Positions 12,146 to 24,425 of a stretch of DNA of 64,000 nucleotides are shown in pieces (the stretch's first letter is position 1; each line of letters starts with the position of its first letter). The notes under the pieces are model-generated. The model did not search any database. It saw only the letters and a program-made list of their open reading frames with translations, and was not told the origin of the DNA. The translations under genes were made by a program, and so were the position numbers. This stretch comes from Incurvaria masculella. Lineage: Eukaryota; Arthropoda; Insecta; Lepidoptera; Incurvariidae. The stretch spans positions 6,714,501-6,778,500 of the forward strand of contig OX335641.1 of assembly GCA_946894095.1 (NCBI GenBank), in the 5' to 3' direction.

Positions 12146-12350
12146 TAGGGTTCCAACGGAACCCTATTACTAAGCCTCTGTTGTCCGTTCGTCTGTCCGT
12201 CTCGGTAGGTAAGCAGCAGCAGGGAAGGAGCTGAAATGTTCACAGAGTATGTATTTATTTTGCCGCTATAATAACAAATATTAGAAAATAATAAAACCTC
12301 CCCTCCCCAACATAAAAAACGTGTTTTTTTACCGATGCCGGTTTATATCT
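12146..12350 (+). repeat. Repeat A, rearranged copy
   Basis: AATAGGGTTCCAACGGAACCC fuses the first and later blocks of repeat A with the intervening 20 or so bases lost. The (GTCC)n and GCCGCTATAA blocks follow, and the copy fades at a GCCGGTTTATA end. Confidence 0.7.
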
Positions 12351-15300
12351 TTGTGAAATTAAATGAAATTGAACCAAAACAGCAGCATTTATTATTAAAT
12401 TAATATTTTTTAAAAATATTCGTGATAGCACCTGATTGCATTCAGTTACACAAAGGCTAAAGTGAAAGAAAATTTTATTATTTGTAAATAAAATGCTGAT
12501 TTTGAAATCTGAAAAATATGAAATATACTCTTAAATGGATTGTTAAACAGTATTTCAAATATAAAATTACATTTAAATCACGCGACTTCGACGAACTGTA
12601 TGGGAACTGTGATTTTTTTTGAGGATTTGTATTTTTTTAATAGTTAGCTGCTTATTTTTGTCTTTGTCTTTTAGCGAGAACAATCACTTGCAACTTTCTG
12701 TGTATCTAAGGCTCCTTCATTCAAAAATGGTTTTTAAATGTTAATGCATATTTGCCACATTTCAGCATCGAAGCATCGGAGTCTAACAAACTTGTCTTTA
12801 CCAAGATTTATCTAGACCATCAATCTTCAATTTTTTTTTATTGTCGAAATTCGTTGCATTTATTTTACTTACGCCCTCATCGAACTGAATGCAATCCGCT
12901 CATAACACGCTCTTAAAGTGATAATTCACACAAACATAATAATAATAAAAATAAATAAAAAACAATAGTACTGAGAGTGGGTAGACTAACTTTAATACGG
13001 GGAGTATCTCCGGACTAAATATCATTTTGTGTTGTTAGTCCATTGCTATTCCGCGTACAAAATTTTGAAGCTAAGATTTTTATAACACAGTTCCTAAAAT
13101 ATAACAAAAAGGCATGACATGGTTTTGGTGTGAAGCTTTGTTATTCCTAACTGTTTTCTTTTCCTGGTTCGCCGGAATGTTTCCTTTCACGTAGTAAATG
13201 TCATGGGCACGTGGTAAATCGCAAGACATCACGCGATTCAAGTTCTAGCTTGAATAAATAATAACATGCAGCCAGCATGTCCACTTAGTTATTCCTTGTG
13301 ACTAACATTAGACAATATGTCTATTATGATAGTTCTGGGAAGAAAATTAACATATATATAAGTTTTTCGATGTTAAAGTTGTTCTGTGGTTGAAAATTCT
13401 ACTTCTTAACAAATAACACTTCTTTTGTATATACTCCTTCTCTAACAAACCAACAAATAAAGTATGCTTAATTTAATCTGTTCGCATAGTCATTTATGAA
13501 TAAGAAAAACAAATTCGATCATTCAAATTCACACATTTAGCCCAAACATGTTGGTATTCGTGCAACGAAAAAACAGGATTTTATAATTAACAGAAAATTA
13601 CCAATTAAAGAAAAAAAGTAAAAAAGTGTCACCGCTGACAGTGGCTTTTTCCAAAATATTATTTTCATTCTATCTATTTGCATCCCTTTTAATCTTTTAC
13701 TAGCTTACATTTGCTTTAATATTAGTATTATCATGTAGAGGAATAGTGGAAGATATTTTTTTATTCAATATTATTTTTTAAGTAAATTTTTTTAAACCGA
13801 TGTTGCCGTCTTCGGCGCCGACCAATCTCCAAACACCACACCTACAAGCTGCAAGTACAACATGCTCCGGGACTTAGATGAAAAAGGAATGGATACGGTA
13901 CCTCCATACTGACGATAGTTTAAAAGCGTTCCTATTTTTAAAAAAACTCACACACCTATACTTTTACATGCACACCAAACTCTACTACGTAAAGGGTAAT
14001 AGAGCAGGACCAAGGTATAAGGAAATGCATCATGCGAAAAAGTGACAAATAGATTCATCTAATCGCGGAAGAATGAAATGAGACAAAAATTTCCTTAAAT
14101 TGAATTAGTTATAGCATGAGAAAAAGGGATGGTGACATTTGTGACATCTGGTCGTAGATATAGTGCAAAATTCATCCCAATCCATCATGACACATCAACG
14201 ATGCGCGCATCCTAAGCCCTTTGAGCAGAATGGCGCGTCAAAACTAAATGAAAAATGAAAGTGAAAACGGCAGGGTTGCCAAAAATGATCACGAAAATAA
14301 ATAACAATATATTGTATTGTGCATTAAAATATTAAGGTTCCTATTTAGTGATAGTGGTCAGAACAAGTAGTACCATGATTGTATAGTTAACAAGGCATCA
14401 AATAATCTTTTCGCGAATTTGCAAGCGGGAAAATGAAAAAAAAATTAATGGAACCATCGTTATTCTGAGTAAAAATCATCGATATTAAGGATAAATTAAT
14501 AAAGTCGAATTTACACAATTTGTAAATATTGAAATCATAAAATAAAATAAACACAAAGAGGGAATCATTAATGTATTGCAAGTATGGGTCAAACATTGCA
14601 AAACAAATAATATTGATTATTCTTGAATTGTCCATGTTTGCATTTTATGCATTTAATTCGTTCAATGCGTTTTAGATGCTAAAAAATAGTCCAAATAATA
14701 GTCAGTACAGTGTTATGTAAAACCTGTTGATGATTATTGCCGTTCGCCGTAAATGTGTGATGGTATTTTGATAAACCACTAAGTTCTTTCTTTTTAAATT
14801 TTTTTTTATTTCCTTCAAATAGGTTCAGTTTATTGCGCTTTTGTCCTTTTGTGGCGGTTTAATCCCCGGATTGGTTTTATGTATATGATAAAGTTTTACA
14901 TTTACATATTTTTCGATAATAGCCCTAAGAAGATGGAGTCTATGATTAAATGTAGCAGGTTGAAGGAATGAATACTCATTCAATGACAAAAGGACATTTG
15001 AGCCAAGAAACGACTTGAGAATTTTAATCTTTATGGAAACGAGCTGTCTGTCACATGTAAAATTTTGACCATTTTCAAGGATGTACCTTTTTATCACAGC
15101 CTCAGAACTAAGACATATTATACAAACATCCTAAACGACATTATAAAAAATAATAAACAGTACGTAGACTATTGTTTTTTGGCAGCCCTACTTGTTTTTA
15201 AAATAAAATTTAGTTCAATATATAATACTGAAATGAAAACAAAAATAAAAATCGAACTGACAATTTAAGTTTGCTTGTGCCAACCCTGTTTGCGCCTTTA

Positions 15301-15540
15301 CAACACATAAAAGGTTTCAGGTCAACTAAACTAAAAATATACTGAATATGCTTGCACTTATACGTGGAATGTGATTCCATTGCTCTTGTTGTCCTTTATG
15401 GCGTTATTTCCATATTTTTCAACAACACAAGACGACATTTTGTTGATACTTTGAAATCTCGCCCAACTGAATTCATCACTGACGTCTGACACCGACTGAG
15501 AGCATATCGGCTGACTGAGCTTACTTTTGATGGACCGTAA
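12351..15540. other. AT-rich desert, no gene recognised
   Basis: Over 3 kb of AT-rich DNA with only short, composition-driven ORFs. No exon with credible splice sites, no terminal repeats and no RNA gene were found. The last few hundred bases may include the 5' UTR of the retrotransposon that follows. Confidence 0.5.
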
Positions 15541-15543
15541 AAT

Positions 15544-15852
15544 TTGTTTAGTCCCCTATCCATTCTTTTTCATCTAAGCTCCGGGACAGGTTCAAGCTCT
15601 ACCGATTGTCTAGCAACAACTTCAACACAAAATGAGATCATATGTCCCCACTGCCAACCGCACGCACTTCGCTCCTTTAAAAGCCAGAAAGGGCTGAAAA
15701 TTCATGTCACGAGAATACATTCAAAGGATTCAAGTTTACCAGCAACAGCTCCAGCTGTCCTTTCGGAGAGTTTCACCACAAAAATTGCTCGCTCGAATTC
15801 GCTTCGAATCGAGCTCGAATTGCTGTTGCCGAAAAACTGTGCACGATCATAG
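15544..15852 (+). pseudogene. Retrotransposon ORF, zinc-finger segment
   Basis: The first segment of the element's single protein. A C2H2 finger is visible as IICPHC, then FKSQKGLKIHVTRIH, with the two Cys and two His correctly spaced. In this group such fingers precede the reverse transcriptase and are thought to help bind target DNA. The frame ends in a stop at 15850-15852. The homologous reading continues in another frame from about 15800 (an AEKLCTIIANC segment), so a small indel near 15790 separates it from the next piece. Confidence 0.8.
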
Positions 15853-15896
15853 CCAATTGCGTTAAAAAGAATGACATTATTTCATGGCAGGACCTC

Positions 15897-16955
15897 ATGA
15901 CATTTTCTTTCACTGCGCTCCAAGTGCCTAATTTACAGACTAAAAATATAAGTTTGGTGACAAAAATTAAAGAAAATTTGTTATCCAAAAATGAACCGAC
16001 GTATAGACGAAAGGGTTACTCCACAACTATCCAGAAAAGAATTGAAGCTAAAGTATCAGACGGTGATATCCGAGGCGCTGTAATGCTAATTTCCTCTACC
16101 GACGACCTGGCCCCATATGAAGATTCCGTGTTGTCAGAATTGAAAGAAAAACACCCGGCCCCATCCCGTGATCTCGCTTATCCGGACGCACCACTCCCAC
16201 CCTGCAACGATCATCTTTCCGTAACGGAATCAAAGGTATCCAGCGCCATACTCAGTTTCCCACCCGGTTCAGCTGCAGGAGTCGACGGATTACGACCGCA
16301 ACACTTTAAGGACCTGTTGAGTCCAGCAAGTGGTGATGCTGGACGCCGTTTGCTTAAAGAAATTACAAACCTATGCAACCTCATGTTATCAGGCTTGGTG
16401 AATAAGGAGGCATGCAAGTTTTTATATGGGGCGTCGTTGTGCGCCCTGAGGAAAAAAGAAGGTGGGTCACGTCCAATCGCAATTGGCAACGTTTTTCGTC
16501 GTTTGGTGGCAAAGCTGGCATGCCTCGCGGCATGTGATTCCGATGTATCAAATTACCTACGGCCCAAGCAGATAGGCTTTGCCACTCCTCGAGGCTGTGA
16601 AGCAGCGGTACATTCAGTGCGAACTTACATCGATCACAACAAAGCTACGGATAAAATCCTGGTGAAATTATATTTAAAAAACGCTTTTAATTCCATTGAG
16701 AGAGATACGCTACTTTTGGCAATAAAAAACCAGGCTGCGCCATTGTATAGATTTTTATGGCAGTGTTACTCAGAAGACTCACTCCTATTTTTTGGCGAAA
16801 ACGTTCTCACATCACGTGTAGGAGCTCAACAGGGAGACCCTCTCGGTCCTTTAATTTTCAGTTTAGGAATACACCCAATCGTTGAAGGTCTAAATTCAGA
16901 GCTTAATGTCTGGTATCTAGATGATGGCACCCTCGCAGGAGAAGCTCAACTGTAA
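15897..16955 (+). pseudogene. Retrotransposon reverse transcriptase segment
   Basis: This 352-codon frame carries the reverse transcriptase fingers and palm. Landmarks are SAAGVDGLRPQHFKDLL near residues 123-139, a GGSRPIAIGNVFRRLVAKL block, GAQQGDPLGPLIFSL and the palm motif WYLDDG at 16911-16928. In motif A the family pattern is an Asp ahead of LKNAFNS; here the codon at 16671-16673 is TAT (Tyr, residue 259). The first metal-binding Asp is thus missing while both Asp of YLDD remain. The frame stops just after YLDDG because of an indel near 16945. The true frame extends upstream of the ATG. Confidence 0.9.
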
Positions 16956-18406
16956 TTCGTGACCTAAATAAATTATCTAATGAATTTAAGAAAATTGGCC
17001 TACAGGTTAATACTTCTAAATGTGAAATTTATTTTTGCTCGTCACTTAACCAGTCAACTCTTGATGAGATTCACGCAATTATGCCCGACATTCGTGTAGT
17101 GACAGAGTTAGTACTCCTTGGTACACCCATCTCTATTGGAGCTGGCCATTCTATAATAAATAAAAAAATTGACGAGTTGAAGATACTGTTTGAACGTCTT
17201 AATACTCTAAACTCACACATTGGGTACACACTTTTAAAAAATTGTTTTGCTATACCTAAATTGACATACTTACTCCGTACAACACCTGCTTGGAAGTTTA
17301 AAGATTTTTTTGAAAAAATTGATCTTTTGATTAAACATTCGATCGAATCAATTTTCAATATCAACTTGAATGCTTCCCAATGGTTGCAAGCCACTCTTCC
17401 GATTCGTTTTGGAGGCATTGGCATTCGTCGAGTTACCGACCTCGTACTCCCTAGTTTTCTGGCGTCCGTACATGGCGTCTCGGATCTGGTCTCTCTCATC
17501 CTACCCCTTTCAGGAGACGGACTCGAGATTAGCTATTTATTGGAGGCCAGTCTTTTATGGGACGACATGTGTCCAAATGTAGATCGACCGACAGCTCTTA
17601 ACATACAAAAGCGCTGGGACGTAATAAATATCAAAAGAATCAGCGAAACGTTTATTTTCAACAGTTCAATTGAAGAAGCAAGGTATAAAGCAAGTTGTTG
17701 CTACGAATCGGGTTCGTGGCTTTGCGCTCTACCATCTAAACATATTTCAACCATTTTGGACAATAATACAATAAGAATTTCAGTCGGCCTCCGTCTGGGG
17801 TGCGACGTCGTAAAACCTCATACCTGTACCTGTGGCGTGAATGTGGAGGCCAATGGGTTGCATGGGCTTTATTGTAGCAGAAGCGCTGGCCGATTTCCAC
17901 GTCATACAATGTTAAACGAGATTATCAGACGCGCACTTGCCTCGATAAACATTCCATCCATACTGGAACCCAACCTTTCACGCAATGATGGGAAGCGGGT
18001 AGACGGGATGACCCTAGTTTCCTGGTCAGAGGGCAAATCTCTCGTTTGGGATGCCACATGTGTGGACACATTGGCCCCCCCACACGTCACGCACTCAGCA
18101 TCAAAAGTAGGTTCGGCTGCCGAGTCATCAGCAAGTTTAAAAGCAAAAAAATACCAGGCAATAACCGATCAAAATTATTTATTTGTTCCTTTCGCGGTTG
18201 AGACCTTCGGCCCGTGGTGTGAGAGCGCCAAATCCTTTATTTATGAAATCGGAAAGAAAATTATTGAATTAACAGGAGACAAAATGTCAGCAAGTTATTT
18301 AACACAAAGACTGAGCATTGCTATCCAGAGGGGCAATGCAGCAAGCGTGATGGGAACACTGCCATACGTGTCGCCGCTGGACGAAGTCTTTTATCTTGGT
18401 TCTTAA
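16952..18406 (+). pseudogene. Retrotransposon thumb and endonuclease segment
   Basis: After the indel, reading resumes at about 16952 with VIRDLNKLSNEFKKIGLQVN and SKCEIYF, the end of the palm, although the first ATG is at 17081. A Cys-Cys-His-Cys knuckle follows (CTCG, then HGLYC; residues 249, 251, 261, 265 counted from 17081). The endonuclease-like core has KRVDG and LVWDATCVD, with Asp308 and Asp324 placed like the acidic pair of the PD-(D/E)XK fold, then a KAKKYQ segment. The usual Pro of the PD motif is Val here. The stop lies at 18404-18406. Confidence 0.88.
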
Positions 18407-18480
18407 CCCTTGTGTATTCGTTTTTTTTTTCTTTTTCATGTTTTTAAAATTTTCATTTGTTAATGTTATCAAATAAATTA

Positions 18481-19231
18481 ATATCCTTTAAAAAAAATAT
18501 TTAGAAAATAGTTTTAATGCATATAAAATTAATTACAGCTAATTAGAAGATGTGTCAGTAGGAGGCATCTAATACGGGTGGAGGAACAGTAGAATTGGGT
18601 TACAGGGTAGGTTATGGAGCCAGCCATACGGCAAATGAAATCGGCTTACATTTTATGGAGTCAGGATGCGGAGCTAATAGATATATCTTATAATTGGTGT
18701 GATATATTAAGGATAACAATGTCAATTTAAAATAATCTAGCTAAGCTACGTGCCGAAAAATACAACCAAAATAGTACGATTCCGACGAGTCGACCACGGC
18801 CTTAATTTCTTCTGCGTGTCCAAATGCCAGTGTCAACATGCCAGGTCGTCGGTATTTGCCCCGTGTGCTAATTGCCACCGGCTACCGCATCGCCGGGTGT
18901 CAGCCGACCGAGGCTTCTGCACTGTGGTGTTCAGGATTTTTTTTTTAATGTTAATGCATCAGGTTGCACTCTGTTCGGAATGTTACGTTTGGAATAATCG
19001 TTAATTCGTGATGTTCGGCTTACTAACAGAAATCAGAGTTATCGGACATTTCGGTTTCTGCGTCATTTTAACTTTTTATGTCGCTATGTAAATTTGAATT
19101 TGGAATTTACAGGATTTACCCTGCTAAAGAATGAGATCAAATTCAGTTTTTCCCAAACAACGACACTTTGCTTGGCCTTGCAAATGCCCGGCACATCGCT
19201 GCCAATGTCTGGCTCTAGTTTGGACCTAAAC
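18481..19231. other. No gene recognised
   Basis: AT-rich except for a GC-richer patch at about 18775-18940 with an 84-codon frame. That frame has no domain and no splice support. Confidence 0.45.
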
Positions 19232-19763
19232 TTAAGGTGGCCCAACCCTGCGGAACTAACTCATTCGCGGGCACGGTACAAAACCGTGCTGTTGCGCTCT
19301 GGGACCTTCTCTGTTTCAAAGAATAAGACAGGCTCCGTGATGAGGAAAATGCAACATGTCCACAAAAAGCTAATGTGAATAGTGTGAAAGATTTACGAAA
19401 ATTTTGATTTTAAAACGACTTATAGCTAAAAGTAAACCACGACCGCTGTAGTCAAAAATCTAACAAAAACCTAATAGATTATAAATCTTGATTAAATAAG
19501 CTATGTCTGATGACTAATCTTTTTAAGATTTTCTTACTTTGTCATTGCGTAATAAACCACCAAAGTTATTGTAAAAAACGCGCGAAAAATTCGAACTTTC
19601 GGACCTTATAACTTAGGAACCAAACACAATTTTACAATGCCAACGGTCATCAGACATCTAGTTCGATCAAATAAAGCTCTTTTGAGCAATCTCTGATAAG
19701 AAATATGTGCGTGATCTTCTTTCCCCGTTTGTATGGGGAGTTGAGTGGGTTGGGCCACCTTAA
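19232..19763 (+). mobile_element. TTAA-type MITE, copy 2 (best preserved)
   Basis: Perfect ends: TTAAGGTGGCCCAACCC at the left and GGGTTGGGCCACCTTAA at the right form an inverted terminal repeat with TTAA at each flank. Total length is 532 bp. TTAA target duplication points to piggyBac-type mobilisation (inference). The internal sequence is homologous over its whole length to 2476-3022 and to the reverse complement of 51414-51963. Confidence 0.9.
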
Positions 19764-20218
19764 CATACATTCTTGGGTGCGTGAGATGTCTTTGCCGCGC
19801 GGTAGCGTTGGAAAATTTGGAGAGTGTCGTGGTGTCTCGTTTGTGCGGTTATAAAATTATTATCCTACTCGTAATACTCTGAATTCGTCTAATCCTCTGG
19901 AAGTTTAATTTTCTGGAGGTTTCACTTCTACCGCGTGAGAACTGCACACTTGTTTTTGGAACTATGTTTCTTATCGCGCGTTTGGCAGATGCGGGGCTGG
20001 GCGAGAAAACGTGTCCGACATTTTTCCTGTGATAGTGAGAATTTAAATGTAAATATGATTATTTCGTCGTGTGTATATACATATATTAGTACAGGTGTCA
20101 GTCTGTCTTGGATTCTGCATAACCGAAATTAAAGTTTGCTTGTTGTTTTCACAATTTTTTTTAAATTAAGGGATTAAATAAAGCTGATTGCGATCAATTT
20201 AATAGGGACGCAAAAAAA

Positions 20219-20530
20219 AAAAATTAACAAAAAAAAATAACCGACTTCAAGGAAAAAGCACTAAAAAGAAAAAAATAATTTTCATTTTTGTAGTTACGAT
20301 TTCTGTTATTTTTTGAGTCGGCGTCAGCCGGGCACGCGCTGCGCCAATCAAGATAACCTAACCTAACCTAACCTAACCTAACCTAACCTAACCTAACCTA
20401 ACCTAACCTAACCTAACCTTGGCTGACACCGACTCAAAAAATAACAGAAATCGTAACTACAAAAATGAAAATTATTTTTTACTTTTTAGTGCTTTTTCCT
20501 TGAAGTCGGTTATTTTTTTTTGTTAAATTT
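20219..20530. repeat. Foldback with telomeric-repeat loop
   Basis: Arms of about 110 bp (20219-20330 and 20420-20530) are nearly perfect inverted repeats running from TTAACAAAAAAAAATAACCG to GTCAGCC. The loop is a short GC-rich piece followed by 13 uninterrupted AACCT pentamers. Confidence 0.9.
20355..20419 (+). repeat. (AACCT)13, insect telomere pentamer
   Basis: Thirteen perfect tandem copies of AACCT, i.e. TTAGG on the other strand, the canonical insect telomere unit. They are interstitial here, in the loop of the foldback. Scattered single units also occur near 50925-50945 and 60460-60530. Confidence 0.95.
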
Positions 20531-20890
20531 TTTTTTATTTGTTTATTTTTAGTGAATCTGAAGTACACTTACTAATTTGTACACGTCCTTTCCGATAAAA
20601 AAAGAATTATCGAAATCGGTTGGCGTTATATTGAGTTATTCGTCCATTTGTCGCGCAATCTTATACAAATTTAAGACTTTTATGATTTTCTCATGGATAT
20701 CATTGTCAGAACTTAACCAAATTAAAATGGGACCACTTGGGAAGCACTAGCTATCATTTAAAAAAAAATAATTATCAAAATCGGTTCACCCAGGCAAAAG
20801 TTATGAGGTAACAAACATAAAAAAAAAAAACAAAAAAAAAAAAAACATACAGACGAATTGATAACCTCCTCCTTTTTTTTAAGTCGGTTA
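20531..20890. repeat. Repeat B, reverse copy
   Basis: Contains AATCGGTT and AAAATCGGTTCACC blocks and ends with ATAACCTCCTCC and AAGTCGGTTA. It is the reverse-complement relative of 5625-5860. It directly follows the telomeric foldback, whose outer end also carries GAAGTCGGTTA, so the two may be one composite element. Confidence 0.55.
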
Positions 20891-21966
20891 ATTAATGAAC
20901 ATTTAATTATATTTAAAGATTACCACGACAAATTTCGTTAATCCAAAAAGTAAATACGTACATTGATGGTCTAGCTATAATTTAAAGATAAAAATATAAG
21001 TCACTGGTGCTTTGTGTTCTCGAAATAGGCAAATACTCATTAATTTTCAATTATTCAAACATATTTTGAACACAGAATGTGAACGTCTGATATTTGCCAT
21101 TACAGGTTTCAATATCATAAAATAATTCATTATAATGCATCTTAGATTCCAAAATAAGTAGTACTTATTTTTAATAATAATAAAACATGGTTTCACTTAC
21201 GCCCTTATGGGACTGAATTCAATCAGGTTTCATCACGCCCTTAAGAGTAAAAACCGAGTTTAATATTGCATTTTATTATCTATTTTGCTTCATATTATAC
21301 ATTTGATATTTATCCTGAAATTCTACTAAACGAAACAGGATATCTATCCTGATTAAAAATAACGAGCGAATCCGTTATAATTACGTAGGCATATTTCGTT
21401 TTGAAAAGGACTTATTATGATTCATTATTTTAGCCGACATTTTCGTTGTTCTATCTATTAGCGCTCATTAAAGAAAATTGAGGGAAAAATTTATTCACTG
21501 TTCGGGGTAGCAATTATTGAGTTCATTTCATTTTTTTCATATTCAACGAAGAATCCCTTTTTATTCTGTACGTTTATTCGGATCTGACTGACAATGGTAC
21601 AACATTATTATAGGACTGTGTGTCTTAAAATAACCTGAAGCTGAAAAAGGACAAAAAGAGTAAGTTCGTTATTATGACTGTTTAATTTCTGCAGCACTGA
21701 ATCAATTGTTCTGTTAAAACAATATTATTGAACGAGTATGTTTTAGTTAAATAACTGATAATTTAAAGTAAATGCATTTAAAATACAATTTATATTTTTG
21801 GTCAAAAAGTTTTTTAGGAAAGATACAAAACCAATGTTTTTATTCCCGATTATATGCTTTTCTGTTTTTGCCTTAATTCTATCTATACGCTTCGTAAGTT
21901 CACCAAAAACTGATAAATAGATAAAGAGTTAAACGGACAAATAATCGGAAGAAACGATACTTACTA
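20891..21966. other. No gene recognised
   Basis: AT-rich; only short composition-driven ORFs and no structure that I can support. Confidence 0.45.
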
Positions 21967-22721
21967 TGATCAAAAAGTTCCGGGAATTAATCCAAAAAAA
22001 AAATAATTGTGTTAATTTTCGGATACATTTATTGTATCACCTTCGAAATAACAACCGTCTGAAGCGATGTACATACGCCAACGCTTAACCCATTCTTCCA
22101 TACACTTTTGATAATCCGGTGAAGGAATGGCTTTCAATGCCTTCGTCGCATTTTCTTTTATTTCATCGATGCTCTTTCCACAAAGGGGTAATTTAAGTTT
22201 TGAGAACAGGAAAAAGTCACATGGTGCCATATCCGGAGAATACGGTGCCTGTTGGATTGTATTTACAGTATGTTTGGTCAAAAATCGGTCACAATGCGCG
22301 CTTTGTGAGACGGAGCATTGTCATGGTGCAAGATCCATGAGTTGTTTTGCCACAATTCCGCTTAGATGAAAAAGGCAATTCCGGTCGTTTTCTACGCACA
22401 GCATCTCTCAAACGCTTAATTACGGCCAATTAGTACTCCTTATTGACTGTTTGACCAGTAGGCACGTACTCATAATGAACAACGCCGCGATAATCAAAGA
22501 AAATAGTGAGCATTACCTTTATTTTTGATCGGCTTTGACGCGCTTTCTTCGGTTTTGGTTCATTTTTATAGCACCACTCTGATGATTGACAATCACTAAT
22601 GACATTTAATATTTGACATTTGGCAGGAGTGTCAGGGAAAGGTGTACCAACCTGAGAAAAAAAAATCTAATCGGTAAAGCGTTCTAAATTCAAACTACAA
22701 ATTCCCGGAACTTATTGATCA
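21967..22721 (-). mobile_element. mariner transposon, internally deleted
   Basis: Inverted termini TGATCAAAAAGTTCCGGGAATT (left) and its near-complement at the right (AATTCCCGGAACTTATTGATCA) are bounded by TA on both sides (21965-21966 and 22722-22723), the mariner target duplication. The element is 755 bp against about 1.3 kb for a full mariner. The - strand holds the C-terminal two thirds of a transposase in shifted frames; the N-terminal DNA-binding part is absent. Confidence 0.93.
22012..22560 (-). pseudogene. mariner transposase remnant
   Basis: Reading leftwards on the - strand, landmarks occur in family order: KVMLTIFFDYRGVVHYEYVP (first catalytic Asp), a WILHHDNAPSH-equivalent region in a shifted frame (second Asp), and YSPDMAPCDFFLF (third Asp). 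EEWVKRWRMYIASDGCYFEG closes the protein. The longest intact frame is 22012-22281. At least one frameshift and the missing helix-turn-helix region make it non-functional. Confidence 0.92.
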
Positions 22722-22784
22722 TAGTGTATATGGCCATGACGAAACTATATAATGTTTATAAGCCTGTTTTTCACAAAGTTTTTA

Positions 22785-22915
22785 TTTATTTTAATCGACA
22801 CTTAAAGGGCCTTTATTACTAAAGTGCGGATTATCTTGTACTCGTATTGTTTGCAAGCTGCTAAGAAAGGCCCTTAATATGTGACGATTAAACTAGTCAA
22901 CAGTAGGTGAAAAAC
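22785..22915 (+). repeat. MITE E, partial copy
   Basis: Matches the right half of 59393-59661: ATCGACACTTAAAGGGCC, CTAAAGTGC, GGCCCTTAATATGTG and CAACAGTAGGTGAAAAA. The left inverted end is missing. Confidence 0.7.
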
Positions 22916-23935
22916 ACTCTTAGTTTCATTATGTTTTCGATATTTTTTTCATCGAAAATAATATATCGAGCTTCATGGGCAGAATAAGTTTCGCTATTCA
23001 GTTATGCCCAAATATGAAAATAATATACGTTTCCTGGTCAGACACATAAAATAGGAGCGATTTTCCACTTTACTTCTCCCCTGTGTCCAACTGTGGCACG
23101 AACTATCTCAAAACGTCTTGTTCGTACTTCGATATCATTCCACGCTAGTCATACTGCATCAAGTCGCCGTAGTTGCCGCAATAAAAGTTTATTGGTTCTA
23201 CTGCCATTAAAAAGTCATCCGAGTTGGTAGTTTCAGGAAAGATCTGATGCATTTTATCTCTGGACCTATCCTGGCCCTAGATGTTAGTTTTGGTATGTTC
23301 TTTCAATTGAACATGTTACATTACGTCCTGCTCAAAGAATACGACGTCAAAATAAGTAAGCTGAAACAAAATAATTAAAGCACAATCTCCAGAATTCTAA
23401 AGCATTTTCTTAATTTGTAATGTTAGTGTTTCACAAATAACCCAGCGGATTATTTCATATGAAAAGAAATTTATATATATGAATAACCTCAATTTTCTTT
23501 TAGATGCTAACAATTCGTGTTGGAAGTAAAACAAATGCAATTATTCCTTGAATAAAAGTCGTAGACTAAAAATACAGTGGAAATTATTCTGAGACCTTGA
23601 TGCAAGGTCCGTGTTCTAATTTTAGTGCCATATTGTTGAGGCACGTAAGACAAAATCAAGGCCATCATGCACATTCCTCCCTTGCAAGTTGTAAAAATAT
23701 TTTTCCAAACGATTCAAATAGCGACAAGGCTTGGTTACCATCTCGACATGTGGACATTCATGTGTTTTATTATACATGGTGTGTAATGTATTTATCAAGA
23801 ATGTTTACGTAGTCGTCGTATTTTAAAACAACCCGTCTTAGAGAAAATAATTTTGTTATTATTTCATACATTTTAATTAAAATATACTCGAAGTTGTGAA
23901 GTGGCGTCTAGTAGTCCGCCCACTTTAGGGTCTCA
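22916..23935. other. No gene recognised
   Basis: No coding exon, RNA or terminal-repeat structure that I can support. Confidence 0.4.
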
Positions 23936-24130
23936 TGGCTATGCGAGGCTAAACCTTTGATACCGCTTTTATAGGGGTTTTCAAAGCGATTTTCTTTACG
24001 AAAAGATTCCCGAGCCAAGTATTTTAATTGAATCAAGGTTTTTCGTCGATATATGAATGCGGTTTTCTAGACTCAGGATTCCTGATTACGGAATTCCGGA
24101 AATAAGCCTGCAGCTCTTATGTAACTTATG
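23936..24130. repeat. Repeat C copy
   Basis: Contains GGTTTTCAAAGCGATTTTCT, then GGTTTTCTAGACTCAGGAT and a TCCTGATTACGGAATTCC block. These blocks recur at 27634-28475, 29180-29290 and 29330-29420. The CCGCTATAAAAGCGG-like ends suggest a small palindromic MITE. Confidence 0.6.
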
Positions 24131-24425
24131 CCAATGCATGGTACGTATTGGCGAACGAGAACTCGTAGGAAGTTATTATGAAACATTCCACAACTCTCTC
24201 GTCACATTTTATGAGCGACCCAAGTTCCAGCAAACTTTCCTCATATCCAGCAGCGCGTGTATTCGAGCTGGCGTTGCAGGGGGCATCTGGGCGGCCACGG
24301 CGTGTTTATTTATGTCTATAAAACACGGGGACGTGACGCCTCGCCTCGTACGACGACGGGCATAATGAGATCGAGGGCGGGAAAAGGCCGTTTTAATGCC
24401 AACGGTGGCTAAAACAATACATAGG

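Larger units (their letters stand above)
15544..18480 (+). mobile_element. Non-LTR retrotransposon with restriction-like endonuclease
   Basis: One long coding region in three frames encodes, in order, an N-terminal C2H2 zinc finger, a reverse transcriptase, a Cys-Cys-His-Cys knuckle and a C-terminal restriction-like endonuclease. This is the architecture of the R2/NeSL/Hero/Utopia group of site-preferring non-LTR elements; the exact clade cannot be set by eye. Frameshifts near 15790 and 16945 and a lost catalytic Asp show that it is inactive. The 3' end near 18480 is AT-rich with an AAATAAATTAA segment. The 5' end and target duplication were not identified, and no U2 snRNA or 28S rRNA flank is visible. 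Confidence 0.88.

Noticed and set aside
13800..15540. Several 60-90-codon frames around 14.4-15.3 kb
   Set aside because: Composition-driven frames in AT-rich DNA (Ile, Asn, Lys, Phe-rich), no domain.
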